Source of the DNA: Azorinus chamasolen
Lineage: Eukaryota; Mollusca; Bivalvia; Cardiida; Solecurtidae
DNA length: 64,000 bases
NCBI GenBank assembly: GCA_963576725.1
Contig: OY755251.1
Span: forward strand, 34,167,619-34,231,618
Direction of reading: 5' to 3'
Below the pieces are notes generated by a model that was not told the origin of the DNA, ran no database searches, and was given only the letters and a program-made list of their open reading frames with translations. Both the position numbers and the translations under genes were made by a program. Of this stretch, positions 31,982 through 42,809 are shown piece after piece. The first letter of the stretch is position 1, and each line of letters begins with the position of its first letter.

Positions 31982-32195
31982 TTAACCCTTTCGCTGCCAA
32001 TGCCGGATCTGTGATTACCTATGCAAACAGTTTGGATCCAGATGAGACGCCGAGTAACTCGGCGTCTCATCAGGATCCAAACTGTTTGTTACTGTTACTA
32101 TGTTTTTGAAACAAAAATGAAGACAATAAAAAAATGAAACTTTGTAGCAGACGACAAAGTTAGCAGACGACAGAGTTTGGCAGCGAAAGGGTTAA
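31982..32195 (+). mobile_element. Family C TTAA MITE, near intact
   Basis: TTAACCCTTTCGCTGCCAAT to TTGGCAGCGAAAGGGTTAA. Core GACGCCGAGTAACTCGGCGTC with GGATCCAGATGAG / CTCATCAGGATCC. Confidence 0.95.
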
Positions 32196-32236
32196 AGCAT
32201 ACATATTTTAAGCTGGTACGTGTATATAAAATAGTA

Positions 32237-32472
32237 TTAATAATTTCCTTCATATAAACGCCTTTCATGCATTTTGCAAACAGAGAAGACCCATATCAGA
32301 CGGCTCTCTATGGTCTGCTCTGTTTGCTAATAAAATTTGAAATATCTGTTTCTTTACTTTCTAAAATAGCTATGTTCAATGTTCCACCTTCCATATTTCA
32401 CTATAACTGCTTTATTTGAATTGAATATTCAGTAGTTATTGGACTTTGGACTAAATATAGAACAGGGAAAGT
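32237..32472 (+). mobile_element. Family A MITE, core-deleted
   Basis: TTAATAATTTCCTTCATATA; ATCAGACGGCTCTCTATGGT; end GAACAGGGAAAG. Confidence 0.8.
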
Positions 32473-32615
32473 TTGTTCGGACAAATGTAAAACTATAGTA
32501 ACTGCAATATCAGGGGCGCAACGCTCGTAACATTATTATGGCCAAAATGGAACAAAAATCGACGGCTAAAGGGGTTGACCTAGACTTTGATAAACGGTGT
32601 CTTTCCATGTAAGCT

Positions 32616-32760
32616 TTAACCCATTCGCTCATATTGACACCTTTTGACGCCTAGTAAAAGTCATCATTTGAAATCATTGTGATAAATAGAGCATTTGCTT
32701 ATATAGGAGCAAATGCTCTATTTATCACAATGGTTTCAAAACTAAACAATTTTAAATGTC
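32616..32760 (-). mobile_element. Family B MITE, cut on the right
   Basis: TTAACCCATTCGCTCATATT and a full palindrome (GCTTATATAGGAGC centre); stops at TTTTAAATGTCC. Confidence 0.85.
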
Positions 32761-32949
32761 CTTGTGGAGCACGCTCACGGACCCCTACAGCCACGTTGCG
32801 TACATTACCATTTGGATTCAGCTACGCTCTTGACTGTACCGGATGAGTTCGTGATGAACCATTGCAAAGAATGTAGATCAAGATGATAAACATGCATAAA
32901 CACAGCGTCTTATCAGGATCCCCACTGTTTGATATTATGACTCCCTTTT

Positions 32950-33052
32950 AACCCTCTTCCCTTGCACACATTTGCTACAGGAGCCGTCTGATCTGGGTCT
33001 ACTCTGTTTGCAAATACATAAAAAGGAGCATTTATGGAGTGAAATGTTCAAA
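32950..33052. mobile_element. Family A MITE fragment
   Basis: ACAGGAGCCGTCTGATCTGG and CTACTCTGTTTGCAAATACA. Confidence 0.6.
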
Positions 33053-33340
33053 TTCATATGGTCGCGAAATACTTAACAAATCTAATGCAGAAATTTCTGT
33101 ATAGCTCCGTGTACTACCAATTAATATATCCCTTGTGCGAAGTGATTGTAGAAAGATTTTACTGTATATTATAACAATCATCTTGCTCATGTTTATTCCT
33201 AATCACAGAGAGGCACTTCACTATGGGTAAGCTAGATTGTGGTACACCAGTCCCACATCCCCCGTACCCCTGTGATACCCTCTGTGTGTTTTTATCCCAA
33301 ACATGCACATAAGAATTAACTCGGTTAATAACTGCTATCT

Positions 33341-33551
33341 TGTAAACTTTTCTTCCAACCGGACGTTTAGCAAAACATAAATTAGATCGTTTTAGACAGG
33401 GGGATACTTTTTGCAGGACGAAGGCCATGCAGAAAGCTCTTTTTTGACAGCTCCTTTCTATATGACCTTCATTCTGCATTAAGCTGTCAACTGTCTTTAA
33501 GACTAACAATGATGCTAATTATAAAAGTCCGGTTAATAAAGGCCTAACCGT
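33341..33551. mobile_element. D1-type MITE, diverged
   Basis: TTCCAACCGGACGTTTAGC; CATGCAGAAAGCTC...TGACAGCTCC; AAAAGTCCGGTTAATAAAGG; ACCGTA. Confidence 0.75.
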
Positions 33552-33609
33552 ATCTAATAGCGTGTTATAGAAGTACATGTTCATTCATTTAGAATCAATA
33601 ATCAACATG

Positions 33610-33692
33610 CACAACCCTTTCCTGTTTCATGCAAACCTATGTTGACAACAGCACTCCTCTTTCATGCAAACCTATGTTGACAACAGCACTCC
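33610..33692. repeat. 34-bp direct duplication
   Basis: TTTCATGCAAACCTATGTTG with ACAACAGCACTCC present twice in tandem. Confidence 0.95.
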
Positions 33693-33713
33693 CATTTTCC
33701 ACCCTTGCGTTTC

Positions 33714-33905
33714 TTAACCCTTGTCCCGTTGTGAAAAAAACAATGTCTGCTTAAACTGGGAAAGGCTCAATTTGGATTATTTCCGAATCAACCAAGCTAT
33801 TCATAAAGTGTCACGTGACACTAGTTCTTCAGAAAGATTGACCAAGGCAAACAGCTTGGATCCTGATAAGAAACAGAACTACAGGATGTTCCCCCAAAAG
33901 AAAAA
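33714..33905 (-). mobile_element. Family J MITE, diverged
   Basis: TTAACCCTTGTCCCGTTGTG; CAAACAGCTTGGATCCTGAT; second arm decayed. Confidence 0.65.
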
Positions 33906-34360
33906 CGGAACCCGGGATTAAGATATGCAAGTTATCCCATTTCTGTCAATATTGCAAACTTAAACTAAATGTATATACATATAGCTTAGTAGAGAGAACA
34001 TTTTGCCAAATATTGTCTAAATTTTGTCTAAACATATTCATTGGTTTTTAAGATATCAGGATTTAAGCGAAAGCAACTGGCGCCCTTTTAACTTGATATA
34101 GGCATGGACTATGCAATGTACGCATGTCGTGTTAAAACAGATTTTAGGTGCATTCATTAAAATACTCATATCTTTAAAATCAATGCATATTTTTAAGAGA
34201 AATTTGGCAGAAATGTGCACAAATTACATATCTACAAAAGTAAATATTTACATTTCAAAGTGTCCAATTACATTGGTTAAAATACACATTTGATCCAGGG
34301 TTCCATTCTTTTTGGGATACCCTGTACAGATAAAGGTGTGTACCGAAATACTAAAATCAT

Positions 34361-34453
34361 TTCTCCACCAAACCCTATACTGTGACCACTGTTTAGAATC
34401 GTCTCGAAGAGACGATTCTGAAGAGTGGTCATAGTTTAGGGTTTGGTGGAGAT
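34361..34453. mobile_element. Family H foldback
   Basis: TTCTCCACCAAACCCTATAC pairs with its complement at the right; centre GAATCGTCTCGAAGAGACG. Flank GGGAGCTCTTCTTGAAAATG is shared with 40870 and 41540. Confidence 0.9.
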
Positions 34454-34756
34454 ATAAGGGAGCTCTTCTTGAAAATGTTTAAATTTACGCATCTTATCTG
34501 GACCTGTGGTCTAATCTAGACCCAAGCTGTTTGTCAATGTGAGTATTGTTACTGTTAGCGGGACAGGCGTTAATCATTTCATTTTTGGGTTGACAAATTC
34601 CCCTCATGTGTGATTCATATTCGGTTTGAAAAAATTGGTAGACATAGAGTAGGTTTATAATTCTGTTTGTCAGAAATGTTTGTATATGAGTTCTGCTGTA
34701 CGAAACCCAGTCTTGAAACTTTACAAACCAAGTAGATGTCAGATCAAGCGCCGCCG

Positions 34757-34982
34757 TAACTCTTTACTCCATAAATACGTCTTTCTACGCCTTTGCAAAC
34801 AGAGTAGACTCAGATCAGACGGCTGCTATAGGAGACGTCTGATCAGGGTATGCTCTGTTTGCTTATGGAATTATATAAATCTATTTCTACAGTTTCCACA
34901 AGGGTTAAAATTTCCTTGATAACTAATTAATATGCATGATGCCGTTATTACGTACATGAATATTCTTGGAGTAAAGGGTTGA
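34757..34982 (+). mobile_element. Family A MITE
   Basis: TAACTCTTTACTCC; core CGGCTGCTATAGGAGACGTC; end GAGTAAAGGGTTGA. Confidence 0.88.
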
Positions 34983-35113
34983 GTAGGCGGCGTCTGATCG
35001 GGTTCTTCACTGTTTGGTTACACAAGTAGGCAAAATAGAATAGTGTCTGAATGATTGCAAATAGTGAAAAAATGTCCAGACGGATTTCGTCCAGAGGGTC
35101 TCATCAAATAGCA

Positions 35114-35312
35114 GTACAGGAAATCCCCTCTAAACCGGAATTCTAGTAGAGAAGAATTTAGACTCTTTAAGCAAGTGGCTGCTTAATGCAAAGTGAAAGT
35201 CGTGCAGAAAGCTTCGAGGCTTTCACACTACATTGTGCTGTCAACTGTCTTCAAGACCGATATTTATACTACATGTATATTGAACGTCTGGCTTAGAGAG
35301 GTTAAAAATTAC
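35114..35312. mobile_element. D1-type MITE, core-deleted
   Basis: TACAGGAAATCCCCTCTAAA; GCAGAAAGCTTCGAGGC, then right arm; GGCTTAGAGAGGTTAAAAA. Confidence 0.8.
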
Positions 35313-35505
35313 ATGCATTTTCACGCGTTTGCAAACAGAGTAGACCCAGATCAGACGGCTCCTTAATGGTTTTTAAAACATTTGTTTCTTTACTTACTAA
35401 AATGGTACAATGTTCCATCTTCCACATTTCATTATAACTATTTTATCCATGAATATTCAATAGGTATTGATGTTTGGAATGAACATAGAATAGGGAAAGG
35501 GTTAA
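35302..35505 (+). mobile_element. Family A MITE, second core arm deleted
   Basis: CGCGTTTGCAAACAGAGTAG to GACGGCTCCTTAATGG, where the second arm is missing; end GGGAAAGGGTTAA. Confidence 0.82.
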
Positions 35506-35594
35506 AGATATCAAAGGTGGACATAAGATGGGAATGTGCAAAAACACATAACCGTTTCATAGTGGTAACCGGGTATATAATACGAGTGGCTGAA

Positions 35595-35839
35595 CTATGT
35601 CCTCCATAAATACGCCTTTCTACGCTTTTGCAAACAGAGTAGACCCAGATCAGACGGCTCCTATAGGAGCCGTCTGATCAGGGTCTGCTCTGTTTGCGTA
35701 TGCTATAATATAAATACGATTCTACAGTTTTTGCCATGGTCAAACATTTCTGTGTCCATTTGCCATTATAATAATTAATTTAATTAATAATCATGATGTC
35801 ATAATTTCTTACATGGATATTCCTGGAGTAAAGGGTTAA
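35595..35839 (+). mobile_element. Family A MITE, intact core
   Basis: GTCCTCCATAAATACGCC; core GACGGCTCCTATAGGAGCCG; end GAGTAAAGGGTTAA. Confidence 0.92.
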
Positions 35840-35876
35840 GCTATTTAGGTGCTGAAGTGAAATGATCCATCTTTGT

Positions 35877-36102
35877 TTAACCCTTTCCCTTATGTAAGCA
35901 CATTTTTGCGCATCTGCAAACAGAGTAAACCCAAATCAGACGGCTCCTATAGGAGCCGTCTGATCAGGGTCTGCTCTGTTTGCTTATGGTGTAATATAGA
36001 TCTGATTCTACAGCTTCTGCCTCAGGCAAAATGCCCTGTTTTCATATGCCATTGTGAAAAATAATCTTATTAATATCCATGACGTCATTATTTTCTACAT
36101 GA
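35877..36102 (+). mobile_element. Family A MITE, right end missing
   Basis: TTAACCCTTTCCCTTATG; perfect core GACGGCTCCTATAGGAGCCG; stops at TTTTCTACATGAGG. Confidence 0.9.
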
Positions 36103-36177
36103 GGAACCCTCTGATCTGCGTCTACATTATGGAAATATTCGTATGTCTGCATTTAACGGACTAACAGCACATTGCTC

Positions 36178-36350
36178 CTGAACCCTCTCCTTTAAGTTTA
36201 CAGAAAGGGCATTTTGTAGACAGAGTAGACTAGATCTGTTAATACATACCTGATTCTACAATTTCTGTCATGACCAAATGTTTTTTTCTTTCATGGATAA
36301 TCTTAAAAAATCAGTATTTTTGTATAAATATTCCTGAGAAAAGTGTTGAC
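36178..36350 (+). mobile_element. Family A MITE, core-deleted
   Basis: TTTGTAGACAGAGTAGAC joins directly to TAGATCTGTTAATACATACC; both palindrome arms gone. Confidence 0.65.
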
Positions 36351-36525
36351 GCAGAGCCAAAGTCGTGTCGCAGCTCTCTGAAGATGGACTATCCCCACTC
36401 CCTAAATCCCCCACCCTCCACTCCCCAACAGATGTTTTTAGATATTTTTAAGCACGCATGGACTTAAAAAAAGATATTTCTGACTTGTAAATGTTGATAG
36501 TTTTTCAGCTATACATGTACATTTA

Positions 36526-36739
36526 TTAACCCACTCCCCTATATTGACGACTCTGTAAACGTCACTTTGTGAAACCATTGTGATAAATAGAACAGTTGCT
36601 CCTATAGGAGCAAATGCTCTATTTATCACAATAGTTTCAAACTACAAAGTTCTAAAATTTTCCTTTTCACTAGTTAATGCTCTCTTTCGGTATGCTTATT
36701 CAAAGAGAACTAAAAATAGCCTATGACGTAATTGGTTAA
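36526..36739 (-). mobile_element. Family B MITE
   Basis: TTAACCCACTCCCCTATATT to AATTGGTTAA; palindrome around GCTCCTATAGGAGC. Confidence 0.9.
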
Positions 36740-36879
36740 ACTGTCATATCTATCAACCTTTTACATAGGTATATGTAATCATGATGTCCTGCCTTGCCAA
36801 CAGAGTTGACTCTGTTTGGGATTTCCGAATCAGTGAATGCTTTGTTTATTTGTATGTAACAGATATATTTCTCTGTCTT

Positions 36880-37126
36880 TTAACTCTTTACTGCATGAAT
36901 TTGCGTCTAAAAATAATGGCATACTTAGACTAATTGTTATAATAGCACATGGACACGTGAACTTTTGGCCTAGACAGAAAGACAGAAACTGTAGAATCAC
37001 GTCTTTATCACATCAAAAGCAAACAGAGCAGACCCTGATCAGACGGCTCCTATAGGAGCCGTTTGATCTGGGTCTACTCTGTTTGCAAAGGCGTAGAAAT
37101 GCGTATTTATGGTGTAAAGGGCTTAA
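36880..37126 (-). mobile_element. Family A MITE
   Basis: TTAACTCTTTACTGCATG; core GACGGCTCCTATAGGAGCCG; end GTAAAGGGCTTAA. Confidence 0.92.
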
Positions 37127-37409
37127 CGGCGATGGGGGTTCGTAGTTTTACGTTTAATACATAATAATCGTCACATAAATTGAACGAGTATTATACATAA
37201 AGGATGGGGTTTTGCACGAATATATATATCAGGTAAAGAATTTTAAAACCTTGAATTAGACTTGGTTTCAGTGGCTTGTTCAAAGGGCGGGAGGGGGACT
37301 CTTACAGTGTTTGTTTCCATTTTATGAAGACGTATTTCATTTAATGTTCCGCTATATATTGTTTAACAGGAGACAAAAGTGGTTAACGTAAGTACTACTA
37401 TATGTCGCA

Positions 37410-38005
37410 TGAACTGGGCATGTCGTTGGTGAGGGTGATAATAATATGTATACAATAAACCCACTCTGTCGTTGGTGATGGTAATATTAATATATATATA
37501 TACAGTGAAACCTACTCTGTCATTGGTGAGAGTGATATTAATATATATACAGTGAAATCCACTCTGTCGTTGGTGAGGGTAATGTTAATGTGCATACAAC
37601 AAACCCACTTTGTAGTTGGTGAGGGTGGTATTAATATATATATACAGTGAAACCCACTCGGGCGTTGGTGAGGGTGATATTCATATGTACACAATAAAAC
37701 CATTCTGTCGTTTGTTAGGGTGATATTAATGTATATTGTAAATTCACTCTGTCGTTGGTGAGGTGATATTAATATACATATATAGTAAACCCACTCTGTC
37801 GTTGGTGATGGTAATAGTAAACCCACTCTGTTGTTGGTGAGGGTGATATTAATATATACAGTAACCCCACTCTGTTGTTGGTGACGGTGATATTAATATA
37901 TACAGTAAACCCACTCTGTTTTTGGTGAGGGTGATATTCATATATACAGTAAACCCACTCTGTCGTTGGTGAGGGTGATATTAATATATACAGTACACCC
38001 ATTCT
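37410..38005. repeat. Tandem array of about 44 bp, about 13 units
   Basis: Units of CACTCTGTCGTTGGTGAGGG plus TGATATTAATATATAC and CAGTAAACC. Each carries TACAGTAAACCCAC, like a D-type MITE end. It flows into D elements at 37989. Confidence 0.95.
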
Positions 38006-38024
38006 AAAGCGACCACATACAGGG

Positions 38025-38235
38025 TACAGTAAAACCTCTTTAAACCGGGCGTGGAAATTAGTATCAATTCCGGTCTTTTAGAGAGGTTGTAGCTTAATGC
38101 AGGTTGAAAGTCATGCAGACAGCTCCTAGAGGAGCGGGCTTTCTTCATAATTGTCACTATGCATTAAGCAGTCACCTGCCTAAAAGACATAAAATGTTCT
38201 TTATTAAAAGTCCGGTTTAGAGGGATTCTATTGTA
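38025..38235. mobile_element. D1-type TA MITE
   Basis: TACAGTAAAACCTCTTTAAA; GCAGACAGCTCCTAGAGGAG; GAGGGATTCTATTGTA. Confidence 0.88.
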
Positions 38236-38249
38236 CTTTCTTTGTTTTA

Positions 38250-38399
38250 AAGCCAGCTGATAACGTAATGCAGCACGAACTTTACGAAAAAGCTACCACA
38301 GCTTTCTGTATTATTTTCGTCCTACATTGAGTAACCACATGTCTTTAATGACACCGCTTTCTGTTCATTAAGTGGTCATTTCAGATGGGTTCTACTGTA
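38250..38399. mobile_element. D-type MITE, left end missing
   Basis: ATAACGTAATGCAGCACG; AAAAGCTACCACAGCTTTCT; GGTTCTACTGTA. Confidence 0.75.
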
Positions 38400-38608
38400 T
38401 GCAGTAGAACATGTCTTAAGCGACCTTATATTGATTCAAAACAGGAATCTTAAAAAGCAGGTGGTTGCTTAATGCAGGGTAAAAGTAATGCAGAAAACTC
38501 CTATAGGAGCTTTCTGCATTATTTTTAACCTGCATTAAGCTACCACCTAGCTTACATACCATTATTTAGACTCCTTTTTAATGGTTGCTTAAGACAGGTT
38601 ATACTGTG
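38399..38608. mobile_element. D2-type TA MITE
   Basis: GCAGTAGAACATGTCTTAAG; GCAGAAAACTCCTATAGGAG; AAGACAGGTTATACTGTG. Abuts the previous copy head to tail. Confidence 0.88.
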
Positions 38609-38689
38609 TATATAAGTACTATACGTATTCAGACACCAATCCCCTTCACTCCATTGGTTTGTAAGGCGGGCTAAGTCAAGTTGGTACCC

Positions 38690-38785
38690 TTTTGATAATC
38701 AGGCGTTGCAAATATTATAGAACCTGATCAAATTGCTTCTTAAGGAGCTGTTTGGTCTTGGTCTGCACTGTTTGCCTTAGTTTGT
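38690..38785. mobile_element. Small MITE core fragment
   Basis: GAACCTGATCAAATTGCTTC and GGTCTTGGTCTGCACTGTTT arms only. Confidence 0.45.
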
Positions 38786-39050
38786 AAATCCGAATGTTTA
38801 TACTTGAATTGCTCTGATCTAATATTTCGACCACTAAGGGCCTTTTTCAAAGGTTATCCCTTTTTGGAATATTTTCTTCATTGCGAATGTTTATAATAAT
38901 AAGGATATATGTATAATTATACATTATAGAATATAAACCAGTATTATGACTATATGTTAATAATTGTGGTGTGGTTTTAACATTTTCACACGCTCAGCAA
39001 ATTACCGACAGGAACTCGATTTCTGCCCCTATCCCTTTACTTAACCCAAT

Positions 39051-39269
39051 AGTTCCCACGATCCCATACATGGGACATAGGAAAACAGTGTAGACTCTGA
39101 TCAGACGCCGCATAATGCGGTGTCTGGTCAGAGTCTACACTGTCTGCTGATAGGAATTTCAATATAAAACAAAACGAAAATGAAAATTTAGGTCAGGCAC
39201 CCCTTAGATAAAAAATGGATTAATCCAATATCTAAACATGGAAGAATCCACTAGGAGCAAATGGGTTAA
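39051..39269 (+). mobile_element. Family N TTAA MITE (single copy)
   Basis: TTAACCCAATAGTTCCCACG to GGAGCAAATGGGTTAA. Core GACGCCGCATAATGCGGTGTC with AACAGTGTAGACTCTGATC arms. Confidence 0.82.
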
Positions 39270-39368
39270 TAGATGCGTTTGTTAACGCATTTTCAAAGGG
39301 AATCGTCAGATCTAGGTCTACTCGGTTTGCAAAACTGTCAAAAGCCGTATCTATCAGGTAAAGGGTTA
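39270..39368 (-). mobile_element. Family A MITE fragment
   Basis: GATCTAGGTCTACTCGGTTT; end GGTAAAGGGTTAA. Confidence 0.65.
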
Positions 39369-39517
39369 ACCCCAGACAACCCATGAATACAAGTGTTATA
39401 CGTGTTATCGGCTATAAGAATTATCATCACCATGCCTTATGTATGCGCTTTCACAATCTCCTCCCTTTCAGCGATCTCGGTAACAACGTCTCCATATAGA
39501 GTCATGTTTTTGTTTTC

Positions 39518-39592
39518 TGGATATTAGCTCAATGGTATATGTGCACACTCTCGGAAAGGAGGTCGTGAGTTCAAATCGCGCCTGAGGCATCA
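39518..39592 (+). repeat. tRNA-like segment (decayed tRNA or SINE head)
   Basis: A box TAGCTCAATGG, B box AGTTCAAATC. The acceptor stem does not close. Confidence 0.55.
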
Positions 39593-40002
39593 GACAGATT
39601 CTACTGTATAGCATGCGTTAAATTAGGCTCGTTTTATCCTTCTTAAAATAGCTACACGCCATATTTTCCACTCTGGTTGATCTTATACAATAAAGTTTTG
39701 CAAACTTTCAAACTTCACAAAGGAATAGATTGACACACTTTTTTCTCATTGTTTTAGTCATTGATTTTTTTCAAATAAGGAAACTTGTTCATTATCACAT
39801 GATAGTTTACAGCATTCAGAAAAACAAACAAGTTATTCTAAAGCGAACTCCTACGATGCGGTTTATAAATAAAGAACAAACATTCTAAATATAGGAATCA
39901 TACAATAACGTCAACCGCACGTGCCAAATTCGATTGACGTCACAGTAGATAGATATATTGATTTACTTCGGTAAAAAGTGTACATAACATAGCAAAACAT
40001 AA

Positions 40003-40252
40003 TTAACCCTTCGCTTGATATTCACGTCAATATACCTACCTGTAAATAGTGAAGACCCAGATGAGACAGCTCCTGCAGGAGCTGTCACATCAGGGTCTGC
40101 ACTATTTACAAATTGATCGTGCAACCAGTGCACTCCAGAGCAGTGATTTCACAGCGAAATGCTTGTACACAGTGAAGATATATGTAATTATACAACAGGG
40201 CATGGGTAAAGAAGGAGAAATGTATTTTAAAATTCAGCAAGGGAAGGGTTAA
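40003..40252 (+). mobile_element. Family E TTAA MITE, full length
   Basis: TTAACCCTTCGCTTGATA to GCAAGGGAAGGGTTAA; core GACAGCTCCTGCAGGAGCTG. Closely similar to the copy at 40933. Confidence 0.93.
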
Positions 40253-40647
40253 GACATCATATAAAAAGCCATCTAATGCGCACTAGAAACCAAGGATAAC
40301 ACACAAAAAAGGAAAACATTTTCCTTATTTCCATTGTGGTCCTTGATTCTAGTGGCCAGACACAGAGAGTCGCGGTATCATTATAAATAACTAATTAAGG
40401 TATTATCTTGAAATATAAGAATCACAATTCATAAGAGTAATATAAAAGACTATTTAAAGTGAAACAAACCTATCAAAGTAACAAAGATAAAACAGTAAAT
40501 TAATAAAACGAAGCCCTGATATTCAAGAAATGCAATAAATACAGAATTTGCAATCAATTTAAAGAAAATTGTAATATAATTTATGCTTTATCTATCAATA
40601 TGTTTTTCCTTTATTTTTTATGCTTTATCTATCAAGATTTTTTTCTA
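40253..40647. other. AT-rich stretch with an imperfect inverted repeat
   Basis: CACTAGAAACCAAGGA (about 40278) pairs with TCCTTGATTCTAGTG (about 40341), with AAGGAAAA/TTTTCCTT inside. Confidence 0.5.
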
Positions 40648-40838
40648 TACAGTAAACCTGTAACCGGACTTTAAGATTAGTATCAATGGAGGTCTTTACA
40701 TGTAAGATATGTGACAGCATAATGCAGAATGGAAGTCATGCAGAAAGCTCTTCTTTCATTCTGCATTGAGCTTCCACCTCTTTTGAAATACCAATAATGA
40801 TACTTATTTAGTGTTCGAATGAGCTGAATTTTACTGTT
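40648..40838. mobile_element. D-type TA MITE
   Basis: TACAGTAAACCTGTAACCGG; CATGCAGAAAGCTCTTC; GCTGAATTTTACTGTT. Confidence 0.82.
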
Positions 40839-40839
40839 C

Positions 40840-40930
40840 AGTATTCTCGATTTAGGATTTGGTGGAGAAACAAGGGAGCTATTCTTGAAAATGTTTTAAT
40901 TTACGTATCTTATCTGTAGCTCTGATTATA
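40840..40930. mobile_element. Family H right half
   Basis: GATTTGGTGGAGAAACAAGG, GAGCTATTCTTGAAAATG. Confidence 0.7.
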
Positions 40931-40932
40931 TA

Positions 40933-41182
40933 TTAACCCTTCGCTTGCTGTTCACGTCAATATACCTACCTGTAAATAGTGAAGACCCAGATGAGACAGC
41001 TCCTGCAGGAGCTGTCTCATCAGGGTCTGCACTATTTGCAAATTGATTGTGCAACCAGTGCACTCCGCAGCAGTCATTGCACAGCGAAATACTTGTACAC
41101 AGTGAAGATATATGTAATTATACAACAGGGCATGGGTAAAGAAGGAGAAATGTATTTTAAAATTCAGCAAGCGAAGGGTTAA
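40933..41182 (+). mobile_element. Family E TTAA MITE, full length
   Basis: TTAACCCTTCGCTTGCTG to CAAGCGAAGGGTTAA. Perfect core CAGCTCCTGCAGGAGCTG. Confidence 0.95.
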
Positions 41183-41249
41183 ATATAATTATACTATCTA
41201 ATTAGAATTAATGATGTCATTTTCCTTACATGAATATTCATAAAATACC

Positions 41250-41380
41250 CCCCAACCCTTTCCCTCATACAAACGCCTTTTCACACATTTGCAAACACAC
41301 CGAGATCAGTCGGCGCCTACTGGACTGTTTAGTAGGGTCTGCGGATTCTCACGCATTTGCAAACAGTGAAATTGCAGATC
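41250..41380 (+). mobile_element. Family A MITE left half, diverged
   Basis: AACCCTTTCCCTCATACAAA; ATTTGCAAACAC; decayed core. Confidence 0.6.
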
Positions 41381-41438
41381 AAATGCAGAGCTACAGATAT
41401 ACATTGTAACGGTGCGTACTCAAATACTAAAATCGTCA

Positions 41439-41534
41439 TTTCTCCGCCAAACCCTATGTTGTGACCACTCTTTAGAATCGTCTCTTCGAGACGATTCTAA
41501 TGAGTGGTCACAACATAGAGTTTGGTGGAGAAAT
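41439..41534. mobile_element. Family H foldback, best copy
   Basis: TTTCTCCGCCAAACCCTATG to ATAGAGTTTGGTGGAGAAA; centre GAATCGTCTCTTCGAGACG. Arms of about 45 bp. Confidence 0.93.
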
Positions 41535-41718
41535 AAAAAAAATATACTTGAAAATATTTTAATTTACGCATCTTATCTGGAGCTCTGACTGATGGCTCTT
41601 GTATAATATATTGAATACAAAATGATCCTGTGTACATGTGACATGGCAATTCAACAAATACATATTCATGATGTCATTATGTCTTACATGACTATTCATC
41701 AAGTAATGGATTATTGGG

Positions 41719-41941
41719 TTAATCCTAATGCTGTTGTGAAAAAATATGTTGACTGAAACTCTTATCTGTTTCAAATTGCTACTTAAATTCTGAACCATTC
41801 AATCATTTGAGAAACTATCATCCGAGTAGCCGAGTATCTAACAATGTATGTATCATGATCAGAATAGGGGTTTATCGGCGCCTGACCTGGATCCAATCTG
41901 TTAGCAAATGACAGTCACGTGATTAGCAGGCTAAGGGTTAA
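41719..41941 (-). mobile_element. Family J TTAA MITE
   Basis: TTAATCCTAATGCTGTTGTG to GCAGGCTAAGGGTTAA; decayed core GGCGCCTGACCTGGATCC. Confidence 0.7.
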
Positions 41942-42127
41942 GATACCACCAGCTGTTTTCATTGGTTGATTTATTGATATCCCTTTTTGTAACAAACATG
42001 ACGAGGAGCCTTAAAAGTAGTGAACAATGTCATCAAATGTTTACTTTAGTGCACTGTTAGACCCCTTTGAAATTAGATATTGATTCCCGTCATAATTCAA
42101 ACATTTTCCAGGCACCAGGTATTCCAA

Positions 42128-42313
42128 TATAACCGCTCTAAACCAGACTTTCGAACCAGTATCAGTGCCGATTTTTAAGACAGGTTGCAACTTGATGCAG
42201 GGTGAAAATCAAACAGAAAGCCCGGTTTCTGTCTGAGTTTCACGTTGCATTAAGCAACCACCTGCCTAAACAATCTTGTTAAAAAGCCCGGTTCACAGGA
42301 GTTGTACTGATAC
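42128..42313. mobile_element. D1-type MITE
   Basis: AATATAACCGCTCTAAACC; AACAGAAAGCCCGGTTTCTG; GGAGTTGTACTG. Confidence 0.78.
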
Positions 42314-42809
42314 ATGTACGATTATATTCTGTTCAACAGAAACGACGATTATTTGCGGTGGCTGTCACAACTGGTAATCAGCTAGTGTATTATGGGCCAT
42401 AGTACATGTGCTATGAGAAAAGAATAGCCTGCTCGGTGACTTCTGTTTGCTTAACCGTTATTGACTCTTTGATCAGCTTCAGTGTGCTGAGTAAGGTTTC
42501 ATTCTCTCAAAACACTTTGCTGCTTAAGTATTATAACATGTTTTCCTTTTTTCTATAAGCATACATCTGAAGTGACACATAGGTTGGATGCTAATGAGAT
42601 GTAGAGTAATTGGCGTCTTGCAATTTGCAAAGTTGTCTCAAATTCGACCACAGCAGGTTAAATAATACTCTATCGTTCGACGACGTGTACATATGAAACC
42701 AAATTAAACTTATGGTCAATCAATGGCAACTAAACATACTGTTTTATCATGTTATCATGAACAAAAGCTAACAATGGTGTTTTATCGTCTGACTGTATAT
42801 GATAGTCAT
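42314..42809. other. AT-rich stretch, decayed MITE traces
   Basis: A weak C/J-like trace near 42580 (TTGGATGCTAATGAGATG). Nothing else. Confidence 0.4.

Noticed and set aside
33159..33509. 116-residue minus frame
   Set aside because: Overlaps a D-type MITE, no recognisable domain or splice structure.
37512..38002. Minus-strand frames of 77-104 residues
   Set aside because: Translate the 44-bp tandem array.
40003..41182. CRISPR-like array (regularly spaced repeats)
   Set aside because: Eukaryotic context; the repeats are whole MITEs with TTAA ends, not short repeats with unique spacers.
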